From contig JBKCHQ010000139.1 of assembly GCA_046302715.1 (NCBI GenBank), forward strand, positions 1-43,427: DNA of 43,427 nt, written 5' to 3'. Source of the stretch: CAMCXT01 sp046302715. GTDB taxonomy: Bacteria > Bacteroidota > Bacteroidia > M30B66. The first letter of the stretch is position 1; each line of letters starts with the position of its first letter. This document shows positions 14,801-23,578 of the stretch, piece by piece. The position numbers were made by a program, and so were the translations under genes. The notes beneath the pieces are model-generated. The model did not search any database and had not been told where the DNA came from. It worked only from the letters and a program-made list of their open reading frames with translations.

Positions 14801-16480
14801 ATGCGTTTATTCACGTTCCGAGTTCTTTTCTTAATGAGCTTCTGTTTACCGTCCACTTACATTTTAAATGCTCAAGATTATACATACCAATGGGCAATTC
14901 AAGGTACGCAATCTGGCGATTTTATTGATCCTGTGGATGTATGTTCTGATAATTCGGGTAATTCATATGTATTATTTCAATTTTCAGAAGATGTTTCTTT
15001 TGGATCGGTTTCGCTGCAAGCTTTGGGCGCAAATGATATTGGTGTGGTTAAATTCAATTCCGATGGCGTTGCACAATGGGCTGCAAATGCAGGATCTGCC
15101 GGTAACGATCGTGGAAATGCCATTGCTGCAAGTGCTTCTGGGGAGGTGTATGTTACGGGATACATTTCAGGAGATGCTGCTTTTGGTATTTTCCCTCCGT
15201 TACAAGCCAATCATAACGACGGAAGCACCGAGTTTTTTGTGGGTAAATTAGGGGTCAACGGGCAATGGTTGTGGGTACGCAACCAACAAGGTTTGGCCAT
15301 CGCCGAGGGGAAAGATATAGCGGTAGATCCTTCTGGTAATGTGGTGGTTGGCGGTAGTTTTTATGGGGCCGACCTAGCACTGGGGACCGAAGTGCTTTCG
15401 GCACTTGAACAGTTGCCCTTTGTGGCAAAATATTCTTCCTCAGGTAGTATTCAGTGGGCTTTTAGCCCGCAAACCGAATGGGGGGCAACGTTAGCCTCAT
15501 TGGCCTGCGGTCAGGATGGTTCTGTTTATTTCTGCGGAAGCTTCGGGACGTCTGAGTTGCCGTTTGTAGAACTCACTGCCGGGAATGTAACTTTAACCAA
15601 TGTAGGTGATCCCGAAAATTTTATTACGGCCTCCGATGTGTATGTGCTTTCGTTAAATGCGGGCGGTGTACCGCAATGGGGAAAAAATTTCGGAGCGCTA
15701 TATTATGAGTGTTATGCTTCTGATATTACAGTTGGTGCCGGAGGGCAAGTATATGTAAGTGGATTTTATCAAGATTCGCTCACCAATTACGAAGGCGTAT
15801 TATTCGAAGCTATTGGAGGTTCCGAAGATTATGACGCTTTTTTAGGTGGGATTAGTTCAGCGGGTGAGTGGTTGTGGCTTCAGCAGATGGGTACAGCAGG
15901 ATATGATTTGGGTCAAACCCGCCTATCCGCTTCTCCCAATGGCGTTCCATATATATCAATATCGGGTTTAGACGGAAGCGAATATGCTTTGGGCGCGACT
16001 CCTTTTACACCGGATGCGGGTAACTCGTCATTACTTGCTCGAATAAACACAGATGGATCGTTGCTTTGGGCGTTTTCTACTAACGAAATTTATGGATTTT
16101 GTGCACCGGTAGAAAACCAGTTTAGAATAACAGGAGAATTTTCGGGAACCGCAAGTTTCGGAGATATCAATTTAAGTGCTACCGGTGGTGCATCCAATGA
16201 TGTTTATTTATGTAAAGTGCAATACGGTCCGGATATCCCACAAGTCATTGCACAAAACGGCATTGAATTCAGCGTGTATCCCAATCCTACATCAGATGTA
16301 ATTAATATTAACGCTAACCTCGACATTTCGTGTGTTTCTGTGGTTGATGTGAGCGGTCGTGAGGTGTTAAAAGCCGTGGACAAAAGTATTTCTGTAAATC
16401 ATCTATCGCCGGGCACATACCTTTTGAAAGTTCAAACCCGTTCAGGTGAAATATTCAGCAAGCCATTAGTCAAAAGGTAA
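14801..16480 (+). CDS. T9SS cargo with propeller-like FG repeats
   Basis: 559 residues with a signal peptide ending 'YILNAQ'. The ectodomain has repeated units of about 50-60 residues with 'A.FG...L...G..D..V.K....G...W', for example 'DVSFGSVSLQALGANDIGVV' and 'TASFGDINLSATGGASNDVY', the pattern of SBBP-type beta-propeller repeats. A T9SS type A domain starts at 'FSVYPNPTSDVININ' and ends 'FSKPLVKR'. It differs from the DGGY-type propeller at 3983-6118 in repeat sequence but probably has a similar fold. It has a good promoter match upstream; no terminator was seen in the 109 bases after its stop. Ligand unknown. Confidence 0.85.
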   Translation: MRLFTFRVLFLMSFCLPSTYILNAQDYTYQWAIQGTQSGDFIDPVDVCSDNSGNSYVLFQFSEDVSFGSVSLQALGANDIGVVKFNSDGVAQWAANAGSAGNDRGNAIAASASGEVYVTGYISGDAAFGIFPPLQANHNDGSTEFFVGKLGVNGQWLWVRNQQGLAIAEGKDIAVDPSGNVVVGGSFYGADLALGTEVLSALEQLPFVAKYSSSGSIQWAFSPQTEWGATLASLACGQDGSVYFCGSFGTSELPFVELTAGNVTLTNVGDPENFITASDVYVLSLNAGGVPQWGKNFGALYYECYASDITVGAGGQVYVSGFYQDSLTNYEGVLFEAIGGSEDYDAFLGGISSAGEWLWLQQMGTAGYDLGQTRLSASPNGVPYISISGLDGSEYALGATPFTPDAGNSSLLARINTDGSLLWAFSTNEIYGFCAPVENQFRITGEFSGTASFGDINLSATGGASNDVYLCKVQYGPDIPQVIAQNGIEFSVYPNPTSDVININANLDISCVSVVDVSGREVLKAVDKSISVNHLSPGTYLLKVQTRSGEIFSKPLVKR

Positions 16481-16589
16481 TTACTCCAATTGATTGCGGA
16501 CACTTTACTGCTATATCACATTTCCAATATTCATAAGGTTAAAACTCTTTTGATTGAATTGATTACTCGATAAAACCCCTAAAGCGCAT

Positions 16590-17162
16590 TTACTCTTTGG
16601 AGTTGTATGCCTGAACTATTTTATCGAGGTCTTTAGAGGTGTAATTGTTTTCTTTTATTAACTTAATAATATCGTCATCGCCTTTAAAGAAAGAGGCCAT
16701 CTCTTTTTGGAATTTTTTATCAAGCACCTCAAAGTAATCTTCAGCCTCTTTTTTCTTTAAAAACATACCCACCTCATAATTCATTTTTTGAGGCGTACTG
16801 TCTTCCAATTTAAACCAGCAACGATAAAGACTTAAATCGCCGGTTATTACCCGCTCCATAACAAAAGGTGCAATTCCTTCTTCAAGGGTTACAAAATCAT
16901 AAACTTTATCCGTTGTGCCAAACGAGGTAATTTTATCGATACCATAGCGCTTTTTAGTACCCGCGGCATCTTTAGCGTCAATAAACATAATCTTTTCAAA
17001 ACGCTCGCCGGTTTTGGTGTTTTCGATACAAATTTTTCCTCGTAGGGTATCGCCTTTCTTGGTGAGGCACCAGCCGTCCACAAATTCAATTCCCTTATTT
17101 GCCTGTGCATTAAGCATAAGCTGGCCAAGCAGTATAAATCCAAGCACAAAAAACTTCTTCAT
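16590..17162 (-). CDS. secreted protein of unknown function
   Basis: 190 residues with a signal peptide (MKKFFVLGFILLGQLMLNAQ). The mature part begins with 'FVDGWCLTKKGDTLRGKICI', a pattern I associate with uncharacterised Bacteroidota periplasmic proteins; a charged Lys/Glu/Asp-rich helical tail follows from about residue 135. There is no lipobox and no T9SS domain, so a periplasmic location is likely. It has its own gap from the lemA-TPM operon, whose last gene starts 248 bases further in from 17226. I do not recognise a named family and assign no function. Confidence 0.7.
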   Translation of the reverse strand: MKKFFVLGFILLGQLMLNAQANKGIEFVDGWCLTKKGDTLRGKICIENTKTGERFEKIMFIDAKDAAGTKKRYGIDKITSFGTTDKVYDFVTLEEGIAPFVMERVITGDLSLYRCWFKLEDSTPQKMNYEVGMFLKKKEAEDYFEVLDKKFQKEMASFFKGDDDIIKLIKENNYTSKDLDKIVQAYNSKE

Positions 17163-17225
17163 AGTGTTGTTTGATTTAAGCGTGTTTAAATATACAATTG
17201 AAAAGCAAAACTAAAAATTATGCCA

Positions 17226-17978
17226 TTACCACGAACCTCCCGCACCCCCTCCTCCAAAACTTCCACCGCCAAACCCGCCGAATCCTCCGCCACCACTACT
17301 GCTTCTGCCACCCGAAAAGCCACCGCCGCCCATTGGAAAGCCGCTCCAGCCTGGCCGCCCATAAGTGCGAAACCCTCCACCGCGATTGCCCCTAGAGGCA
17401 AAAACCACAAAAAGGATTATGCCCACCACTATTAGTCCCTTCGGAAATCCCTTCGACTTTTTCTTTTCGAAGCCCTTAAAGGTGCCTTTCAGAAGCTGCA
17501 TTAAATCGTCGGTGGCGATGTTTAATCCTGCATAATAGTCTTGCTGTTTAAAGGCAGGTAAAACATGTTCATTAATAATACGCTTCGCCAGGCCGTCGGT
17601 AACAAACTCCTCCAGGCCATACCCTGTGGCAATAAAAATTTCGCGTGGATTGTCCATCGACACCAAAATTAAAATGCCGTTGTTGCGCTGTTTGTCTCCA
17701 ACTCCCCAGGCTTCGGCCAGTTTAGGAGCATAAGATGAAGCCGGCTCTCCCTCCAATTCGGACATGCATACTACACTGATTTGGGTGCTGGTACTATCAT
17801 CGAAGGCCACCAGCTTTGCCTCAAGTGCTCGTTCTTCTTCGGCGGAAAGTATTTCGGCAAAGTCGTTAACCAAGCGAGGCGGCGTACTTTTTTCAGGGAA
17901 TGATTGTGCTCCACCTACTGTAGTGATGCAAATCAATAAAATTAGCGTTACGTGTATCCTAACCCAATGAAATAGCAT
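17226..17978 (-). CDS. TPM-domain membrane protein with Gly-rich tail (YgcG-like)
   Basis: 250 residues: signal peptide (to about residue 25), TPM domain (about 30-175, with 'RLVNDFAEILSAEEERALEA', 'NNGILILVSMDNPREIFIAT' and 'GYGLEEFVTDG'), one membrane helix ('GLIVVGIILFVVFA'), then a Gly/Ser/Phe-rich tail ending 'FGGGGAGGSW'. This is the standard YgcG/TPM_phosphatase layout. Members occur with LemA and are tied to membrane or photosystem maintenance in other lineages; the bacterial role is not settled. The start ATG lies inside the preceding TPM gene (20-base overlap), which supports coupling in a lemA-TPM-TPM operon. Confidence 0.88.
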   Translation of the reverse strand: MLFHWVRIHVTLILLICITTVGGAQSFPEKSTPPRLVNDFAEILSAEEERALEAKLVAFDDSTSTQISVVCMSELEGEPASSYAPKLAEAWGVGDKQRNNGILILVSMDNPREIFIATGYGLEEFVTDGLAKRIINEHVLPAFKQQDYYAGLNIATDDLMQLLKGTFKGFEKKKSKGFPKGLIVVGIILFVVFASRGNRGGGFRTYGRPGWSGFPMGGGGFSGGRSSSGGGGFGGFGGGSFGGGGAGGSW

Positions 17979-18390
17979 CGCTCAATTCGTTTTGATCGGT
18001 TTGCCCATCATAGGGAAAATAATATTTAAGCTTTTCGCCAACACGCTCAATGGCTTTTTCCAATCCTTCGGTAAACTGACTCATCGAAAAATGCAAACGC
18101 ATGTCTTGCAGGGCTTCCTCCCAGAAATTCTCGGGAACCACCTTGTTTATGCCTTCGTCGCCAATAATTGCAAGCTTGTGATCATCAACAGCAACATAAA
18201 TTAATACCCCATTTCGTGCTGAAGTTTTATCCATTTCAAGCATAAAAAACACTTCAACAGCACGATCATAAGAATTTATGGAACAACGTGGTTCGAGATG
18301 CACACGGATTTCTCCCGACGTATTTTTTTCGGCACGCCCAATAGCATTTACTAGGCGTTGTTGTTCCGATTTGTCTAAAAACCCAATCAC
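17959..18390 (-). CDS. second TPM-domain protein
   Basis: 143 residues, a TPM domain without signal peptide or membrane helix: 'RLVNAIGRAEKNTSGEIRVH', 'SARNGVLIYVAVDDHKLAII', 'GDEGINKVVPENFW' and 'GLEKAIERVGEKL'. It keeps the core of the YgcG-like neighbour but is cytoplasmic. ATGA overlap with lemA at 18387-18390 and a 20-base overlap with the downstream TPM gene show a compact operon. Two TPM proteins, one free and one membrane-bound, alongside LemA is a recurrent arrangement in Bacteroidota; the molecular role is unknown. Confidence 0.88.
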   Translation of the reverse strand: MIGFLDKSEQQRLVNAIGRAEKNTSGEIRVHLEPRCSINSYDRAVEVFFMLEMDKTSARNGVLIYVAVDDHKLAIIGDEGINKVVPENFWEEALQDMRLHFSMSQFTEGLEKAIERVGEKLKYYFPYDGQTDQNELSDAISLG

Positions 18391-18977
18391 TTAAAATCTA
18401 CTTTCGGTGCTTTATCAGAACCTTGTGCTGCTTGAAAATAGGCTTTAGGGGCAAATCCAAACATGCCGGCGTACAGATTGGTTGGAAAGGAGGCTACTTT
18501 AGTGTTATATGACTGAACTACCTCGTTAAACTTACGCCGTTCGGTAGCAATTCTGTTTTCGCTGCCTGCCAGTTCGGCTTGTAATTCGGAGAAGTTTTGA
18601 TTTGCCTTTAGGTTGGGATAGTTTTCGCTCACTACTAATAGGCGTGATAATGCACTCGAAAGCCCATCTTGTGCTGCCTGAAATCGCTTTAAACCCGCTT
18701 CATCCAAATTGCTTGCATCCAGTTTTACACTGGTGGCCGATGCACGTGCTTGAACCACAGCTTCGAGGGTCGATTTTTCGAAATCGGCGACGCCTTTAAC
18801 GGTGTTAACAAGATTGGGAATCAGATCAGCGCGGCGTTGATACACATTTTCTACCTGTGCCCAAGCAGAGTTTACTTGTTCGCGCTCTTCTACTAAACTG
18901 TTGTAAGAGCAGCCTGCCATTCCGAAAAGCCCGATTAGGACTAAAAAAACGATGCCTATGGTTATAACTGTTTTCAT
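18387..18977 (-). CDS. lemA: LemA family protein
   Basis: 196 residues. An N-terminal membrane segment ('VITIGIVFLVLIGLFGMAGC') is followed by the conserved LemA core 'YNSLVEEREQVNSAWAQVEN', 'VYQRRADLIPNLVNTVKG' and 'ENYPNLKANQNFSELQAEL', ending with 'ERRKFNEVVQSYNTKVASFP'. The topology is a single N-terminal anchor and a long helical domain outside. The function is unproven in most bacteria. It heads an operon with two TPM-domain genes. The Cys in 'GMAGCS' resembles a lipobox but is not followed by a typical lipoprotein spacer, so a membrane anchor is favoured. Confidence 0.92.
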   Translation of the reverse strand: MKTVITIGIVFLVLIGLFGMAGCSYNSLVEEREQVNSAWAQVENVYQRRADLIPNLVNTVKGVADFEKSTLEAVVQARASATSVKLDASNLDEAGLKRFQAAQDGLSSALSRLLVVSENYPNLKANQNFSELQAELAGSENRIATERRKFNEVVQSYNTKVASFPTNLYAGMFGFAPKAYFQAAQGSDKAPKVDFK

Positions 18978-18993
18978 GATTTGTGAAAATGAA

Positions 18994-19026
18994 TTAGCCG
19001 GGAAGCAATGATTGTTCCCCGGCTAA
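18994..19026 (-). terminator. strong hairpin between the 19086 gene and lemA
   Basis: Nine-base perfect stem TTAGCCGGG / CCCGGCTAA, with inner CAAT/ATTG pairing. The T run on the minus strand is weak. It could end the 19086-19370 transcript or form a structure ahead of lemA. Confidence 0.55.
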
Positions 19027-19085
19027 AAATAGGCATTTATCGTTTAGTTTAAAGCCAAAATAACATCTTGTTATGCCATTCTGTC

Positions 19086-19370
19086 TTAAAGCAGATCGAT
19101 GCTATGGATTCGATGAATGGGAATAACCACACCTCCTTTAAGCATAATTGCTGTGTCGCTCGTGGCCCAAATGGTAGTGTTTACCATTTTGGTGCCTTCG
19201 AGATCTTCAAACACAATTTTAACTTTGTTGTGATACAGGTTCGAAAGTGCTGTTGCCCGCTCCAGTAAGGAGTGTCTTTCTTTCGCGAGTTCTTTCGATT
19301 TTAAAACCTCTTCACGAGGGAAGAAAATGTTTTTTAGACTTTCTTTTTCTACAAGTGGGATGTTTCTCAT
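19086..19370 (-). CDS. conserved-looking hypothetical protein
   Basis: 94 residues, cytoplasmic, no signal or membrane segment. The first half is helical and charged ('PREEVLKSKELAKERHSLLE' and 'RATALSNLYHNKV') and the second half is beta-rich ('KIVFEDLEGTKMVNTTIWAT' and 'VVIPIHRIHSIDLL'). The second half resembles a small beta-barrel with the 'ATSD..I.LKGG..IPI.RI..I' pattern seen in short Bacteroidota proteins of unknown role. It lies between tilS and lemA on the same strand, separated from lemA by a hairpin. No function assigned. Confidence 0.7.
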   Translation of the reverse strand: MRNIPLVEKESLKNIFFPREEVLKSKELAKERHSLLERATALSNLYHNKVKIVFEDLEGTKMVNTTIWATSDTAIMLKGGVVIPIHRIHSIDLL

Positions 19371-19422
19371 GGCTGCGTGATTTTTTAAATTTTGATAGGG
19401 TTACGCACAGCCCTAAAAAAAG

Positions 19423-20754
19423 TTATTCGGGCGAATTAGGCTTTTCATCAAAAATAAGCTCCACACGCCAAGCTTCAGTATCGTCTGGCTTAATCTTGTA
19501 TAGTTCACTAATTCTGCGGTTTACAACCCAAGCGATGTCGTTGCCGCAGCAAAGCAACCATTGTTCATCTTTTTCTTTTTGGCTTAGTTTCAAATCGGTA
19601 AAAAAATCGCTCAGTTTTTTCTTCCCATTCATGCCTGAAGGATAGAAATAATCAGCGTTTTGACGCTTTCTTACATGCAGTTCAGATTCTTGAACATGGA
19701 TGCTCAAATACACCACATTTATATTGCTATTCAAATGAAAATCAGGAAGATGATCCACCTTTCGTGCATTTATTTGGGGTGTTGCATTAATTGCAGGTTT
19801 GAAACCGCCTTTAACTGCCACGTTAACAGAAAGTAATAGGTTTTTCAACCGTACCTCAGACTGAGCGGTTCTGAAATGGCGCTCTTCAGTTGAGGTAAGT
19901 TTTGTGGCCATTTGTTCGCAAATGGCATAGCTAAAGCCATACCTGTGCAGCAAATGGTGTAGGGCAAAAGCCGGATCGGGTAACTGAAGTAAAGGATTCA
20001 GCTTTACAGAAAATTCGTTTTCAGATACTTGAGATTTCGGCAGTACTGCCTTAAGCCAATGATCCAGTAACTTTTCAGCGGCTTCGTTACGTTTGCAAGT
20101 TTCAAATATTATGCGGTCAAAATCCCCAATCTTTTGGCGCAGCTCGGGCAGCACGGTATTGCGGAATAAATTTCTTCGGTATTTATCGCTTTTATTGCTG
20201 GAGTCTTCGCGCCATAGAGGCTTACTATGTTCGATTAAAATGCTTATTTCTTCAGGGCTGAAACTCAGCATCGGGCGTATTACTTTGCCGCGTTTTTCAG
20301 GCATGCCCTTAGTCGGTTTACCGCTGGCTGCTTGCAAAAAAAAAGTTTCGGTTTGGTCGGCCATGTGATGTGCTAAAACTATGGCAGCTGCATTTAATTG
20401 TACACGCAACTCTTCAAACCAGGCGTATCGTAACGTACGTGCATTTTCTTGCAAGTTTCCTTTAGTGATGCCTTGCATTTCTTGTTGAGCCTCATATATG
20501 CTGAAAGGGACTTTGTTATGTTTACATGCATTGCTCACAAATGTGGCATCTTCATCACTTTCACTTCCTCTGAGACCATAATTTACATGTGCCACATGAA
20601 TTTTCCACCCATTGGTGTAAAGCAATTCGAAAAGTAACATCGAGTCGCGGCCGCCACTTACAGCAAGCAAAAGTAAATCGGTGTTTTTTTGCAATCCGTA
20701 TGTTTGTAATGTAGCGTTTAGACGCACTTTTAGTGCAGAATATCGTTCAGGCAT
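19423..20754 (-). CDS. tilS: tRNA(Ile)-lysidine synthetase TilS
   Basis: 443 residues from the ATG at 20754; an earlier ATG at 20784 would add ten residues and deepen the overlap with pabB. The PP-loop SGGRDS is at residues 33-38, followed by 'IHVAHVNYGLRGSESDEDA', 'IVLAHHMADQTETFFLQAAS' and 'RPMLSFSPEEI', which define TilS; a substrate-binding domain and a C-terminal TilS domain follow ('KRQNADYFYPSGMNGKKKLS'). The enzyme ligates lysine to C34 of tRNA-Ile(CAU), forming lysidine, and is normally essential. It overlaps pabB by 25 bases and is probably translated from the same transcript. Confidence 0.93.
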   Translation of the reverse strand: MPERYSALKVRLNATLQTYGLQKNTDLLLLAVSGGRDSMLLFELLYTNGWKIHVAHVNYGLRGSESDEDATFVSNACKHNKVPFSIYEAQQEMQGITKGNLQENARTLRYAWFEELRVQLNAAAIVLAHHMADQTETFFLQAASGKPTKGMPEKRGKVIRPMLSFSPEEISILIEHSKPLWREDSSNKSDKYRRNLFRNTVLPELRQKIGDFDRIIFETCKRNEAAEKLLDHWLKAVLPKSQVSENEFSVKLNPLLQLPDPAFALHHLLHRYGFSYAICEQMATKLTSTEERHFRTAQSEVRLKNLLLSVNVAVKGGFKPAINATPQINARKVDHLPDFHLNSNINVVYLSIHVQESELHVRKRQNADYFYPSGMNGKKKLSDFFTDLKLSQKEKDEQWLLCCGNDIAWVVNRRISELYKIKPDDTEAWRVELIFDEKPNSPE

Positions 20755-21944
20755 TTTTGGAGCGATTCGGCTTTTAATAAACATTCGTCGTATTCTTTGT
20801 CGGCCTCAGATTGCAAAGTTATTGCGCTACCTGTGCTAAATGCGAGACAACCGCTTGGTTTATGGTAGAGATAACTCCGAATCACCACGTTTAAATCAAA
20901 GTCGTGGTTGAGGGTGTATCCCAAACTGCCCGAATACATTTCGCGGCAAAATGTTTCAATATCATCGGCAATTTGCAAGGCTCTTATTTTAGGCACGCCG
21001 GTCATTGAGCCCATGGGAAAGCTGGTTTCGAGCAATTCGGCAAGTCCAATCTGCTTTTCAAGTTGAGCTTCTACCGTGCTGATCATTTGAAAAACACGAT
21101 TATATGGATAAATGCCACACGACTCGACAACCTTAACACTATCCAGAAGGGCAAAATGCGATAGATCATTACGGACCAAATCAACAATCATTAGATTTTC
21201 GGCTTTTTCCTTAGCGCTGTTTTTCAGCAATTGAATATTTCTGTTGTCCGTTTCTTCAATGCCTGTTCGTCGAATGGTGCCCTTAATGGGTTGCGAAATA
21301 ACCGTAGACTCCGATTTTTGAAGATAACGCTCAGGGCTCGAACACACAATCCACGAGTCGTGCCATTTTACTAGCGCCGAAAAAGGCGAAGGCGCGTCAT
21401 TATTGAGATGTTCGTAAAGTGTAACCGGATCTAAATTTTTAATTATTCCACTAAAACGGATACATAAGTTTACTTCATATATATCGCCGCGCTTTAAATG
21501 AAAGCGAATGCGATTAAACTGCTCATGATAGGCCTCACGCGAGGTTTCGGCGCTCATTTTCTGAATTACCTCAGGCGGCTCAGGCACTTTGGTTTTTCGA
21601 AAATTTAATGCGCCTTCAGTTACGGTTTCCCCCATGCGATGTTGTAGCGCATAATATTCCGGAATGAAAAACCCGGCCAGAGGAAAGCCAAACATCGGTT
21701 TATTATGCGATTTAAGGCGTTCAAATTTGTTTTTTAGTTCGTATGAAAAAATAGTGGCCTTTAGTTTTTCAGTATTGAGGTTCAACTGAGCTTTAAATTC
21801 ATTCCAATTTAAATCAGGTACCGCTATGCAATTATTACTGCCGCAAAGCAAGGAGTTTATGCGCCCATAGGGATCGTTGTATCCGTTAGAATTGAGATAC
21901 ATGGCATAATCAAAAGTGTCAAATACTGTACTAATCGTATTCAT
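20730..21944 (-). CDS. pabB: aminodeoxychorismate synthase component I (PabB-like)
   Basis: 404 residues with the chorismate-binding core: 'QPIKGTIRRTG' (the Lys of PIKGT marks the aminodeoxychorismate synthase type, where anthranilate synthases have Ala), 'DLVRNDLSHFALLDSVKV', 'FPMGSMTGVPKIRALQIAD' and 'AFSTGSAITLQSEADKEYDE'. It makes 4-amino-4-deoxychorismate for folate synthesis together with a PabA amidotransferase, not seen here. The N-terminal domain is short. It is divergent from mlaE, with 136 bases between, and is followed by tilS in an overlap. Confidence 0.92.
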   Translation of the reverse strand: MNTISTVFDTFDYAMYLNSNGYNDPYGRINSLLCGSNNCIAVPDLNWNEFKAQLNLNTEKLKATIFSYELKNKFERLKSHNKPMFGFPLAGFFIPEYYALQHRMGETVTEGALNFRKTKVPEPPEVIQKMSAETSREAYHEQFNRIRFHLKRGDIYEVNLCIRFSGIIKNLDPVTLYEHLNNDAPSPFSALVKWHDSWIVCSSPERYLQKSESTVISQPIKGTIRRTGIEETDNRNIQLLKNSAKEKAENLMIVDLVRNDLSHFALLDSVKVVESCGIYPYNRVFQMISTVEAQLEKQIGLAELLETSFPMGSMTGVPKIRALQIADDIETFCREMYSGSLGYTLNHDFDLNVVIRSYLYHKPSGCLAFSTGSAITLQSEADKEYDECLLKAESLQKCLNDILH

Positions 21945-22080
21945 TAATTATGAGCTAGCGCCTGACTAAACGACTGCAAGGTACGTGCAATCTATTATTT
22001 CTTTAACAGTATACTTCTGATAAAAATCGGGATTTAATCAACCCTGCTTCGAAATTTTGCCGTTAATTTGAGCTAAGAAA

Positions 22081-22821
22081 ATGGACATATTTCATAAGCT
22101 TGGACATTATTTCGATTTTATCTGGGCGGTTTTTAGCAGGCCGCAACAGTGGAAGCGCTTTTGGAAACAGTGGGTTTACGAAATAAATTCATTGGGATTG
22201 AATTCTCTGCCAATTATAGCCATTATCTCCATGTTTATTGGTGCGGCACTGACCATTCAAACGGCGTACAATATTGAAAGTCCGCTTATTCCATCGTACA
22301 CGGTGGGATTGGCTACACGCGATTCGATTTTACTGGAATTTTCGCCTACCATTATCAGTTTGATATTGGCCGGAAAGGTAGGTTCCTCAATAGCTTCTGA
22401 GCTGGGTACCATGCGCGTTACCGAACAAATAGACGCTCTCGAAATTATGGGGGTGAATTCGCGTTCGTTCCTTGTTTTGCCTAAAATTGCCGCCGCCATA
22501 TTTATTAATCCCTTTCTGGTTTTGATTTCTATGTCCATCGGAATACTGGGCGGCTGGTTCTTTGGTGTTTTAGCGGGAGTAGTTTCCACTACCGAATTTG
22601 TATATGGTGTGCAGTATGCTTTTATTCCATACTACATTGTTTATGCACTCATTAAAACTTGCTTCTTTGCTTTTGTAATAACCTCGGTTTCGGCATATTT
22701 TGGCTACTACACCTCGGGTGGTGCACTTGAAGTGGGGGATTCGAGCACTAAGGGTGTGGTTTACAGCAGTATTTTTCTGTTGATTTGCAATTACTTATTA
22801 ACGCAACTGCTCCTTTCATGA
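22081..22821 (+). CDS. mlaE: MlaE-family lipid-transport permease
   Basis: 246 residues with about five or six hydrophobic segments. 'LNSLPIIAIISMFIGAALTI', 'QTAYNI', 'GKVGSSIASELGTMRVTEQI' and 'DALEIMGVNSRSFLVLPKIA' are the conserved MlaE/YrbE motifs. It forms the inner-membrane permease of the Mla-type phospholipid transporter. Its TGA overlaps the mlaF ATG (ATGA at 22818-22821), and no MCE-domain MlaD gene follows; queA comes next. Divergent from pabB. Confidence 0.95.
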   Translation: MDIFHKLGHYFDFIWAVFSRPQQWKRFWKQWVYEINSLGLNSLPIIAIISMFIGAALTIQTAYNIESPLIPSYTVGLATRDSILLEFSPTIISLILAGKVGSSIASELGTMRVTEQIDALEIMGVNSRSFLVLPKIAAAIFINPFLVLISMSIGILGGWFFGVLAGVVSTTEFVYGVQYAFIPYYIVYALIKTCFFAFVITSVSAYFGYYTSGGALEVGDSSTKGVVYSSIFLLICNYLLTQLLLS

Positions 22822-23576
22822 TAGAAATCAGCCATGTTTCTAAGTCGTTCGACGGCCGGTTGATTCTGGACGATATCTCGCTTGTTTTTGAAGAGGGGAA
22901 AACCAACCTGGTAATTGGAGGAAGCGGTTCGGGGAAGACGGTGTTGATGAAATGCCTAGTGGCATTGTATCAAGTTGATGCCGGAAGTATTTTGTATGAT
23001 GGCAGGGAGTTTACGATCAGCTCAGAAGAAGAAAAGCGCGAAATCCGTAAAGATTTTGGGATGGTGTTTCAGGGTGGGGCATTGTTTGATTCTCAAACCG
23101 TGGCAGAGAATGTGGCATTCCCGCTCGAAATGTTTTCGAAATTATCGCCTGCCGAAATAAAAGAGCGTGTTGATTTTTGCCTTAATAGGGTAAATCTGCC
23201 TTCGGCACATGCCTTATTCCCTAGTCAGATTTCGGGAGGCATGAAAAAACGAGTAGCCATTGCCCGTGCCATTGCCCTTAATCCAAAATATTTGTTTTGT
23301 GATGAGCCCAATTCGGGCCTCGATCCCAAAACATCCATAGTTATTGATAATCTTATTCAGGAAATTACGCAAGAATTTAACATCACCACTGTTATTAATA
23401 CCCACGACATGAATTCGGTTTTGGAGATCGGCCAAAAAATTATTTATCTCAACAAGGGTAAAAAGTGGTGGGAGGGCGATAAAAACAGCATTCTCGAAAC
23501 CGACAATGCCGAAGTAAACGATTTTGTATATGCCTCCGAATTGTTTAAACGCATTCGTCGGGCATCGCAATTATAA
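22818..23576 (+). CDS. mlaF: MlaF-family ATP-binding protein
   Basis: 252 residues from the ATG at 22818; an earlier alternative start in the mlaE frame-shifted region was rejected. Walker A GGSGSGKT lies at residues 34-41, the Q-loop is 'GMVFQGGALFDSQTVAENVA', the signature is 'QISGGMKKRVAIARA' (ISGGM instead of LSGGQ, as in Mla ATPases) and Walker B 'YLFCDEPNSGLDP' has its H-loop in 'VINTHDMNS'. It powers the MlaE permease. The queA gene starts three bases after its stop. Confidence 0.95.
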   Translation: MIEISHVSKSFDGRLILDDISLVFEEGKTNLVIGGSGSGKTVLMKCLVALYQVDAGSILYDGREFTISSEEEKREIRKDFGMVFQGGALFDSQTVAENVAFPLEMFSKLSPAEIKERVDFCLNRVNLPSAHALFPSQISGGMKKRVAIARAIALNPKYLFCDEPNSGLDPKTSIVIDNLIQEITQEFNITTVINTHDMNSVLEIGQKIIYLNKGKKWWEGDKNSILETDNAEVNDFVYASELFKRIRRASQL

Positions 23577-23578
23577 GC

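Noticed and set aside
22785..22817. Upstream start for mlaF
   Set aside because: The ATG at 22818 matches the usual N-terminus and gives the common ATGA overlap with mlaE.
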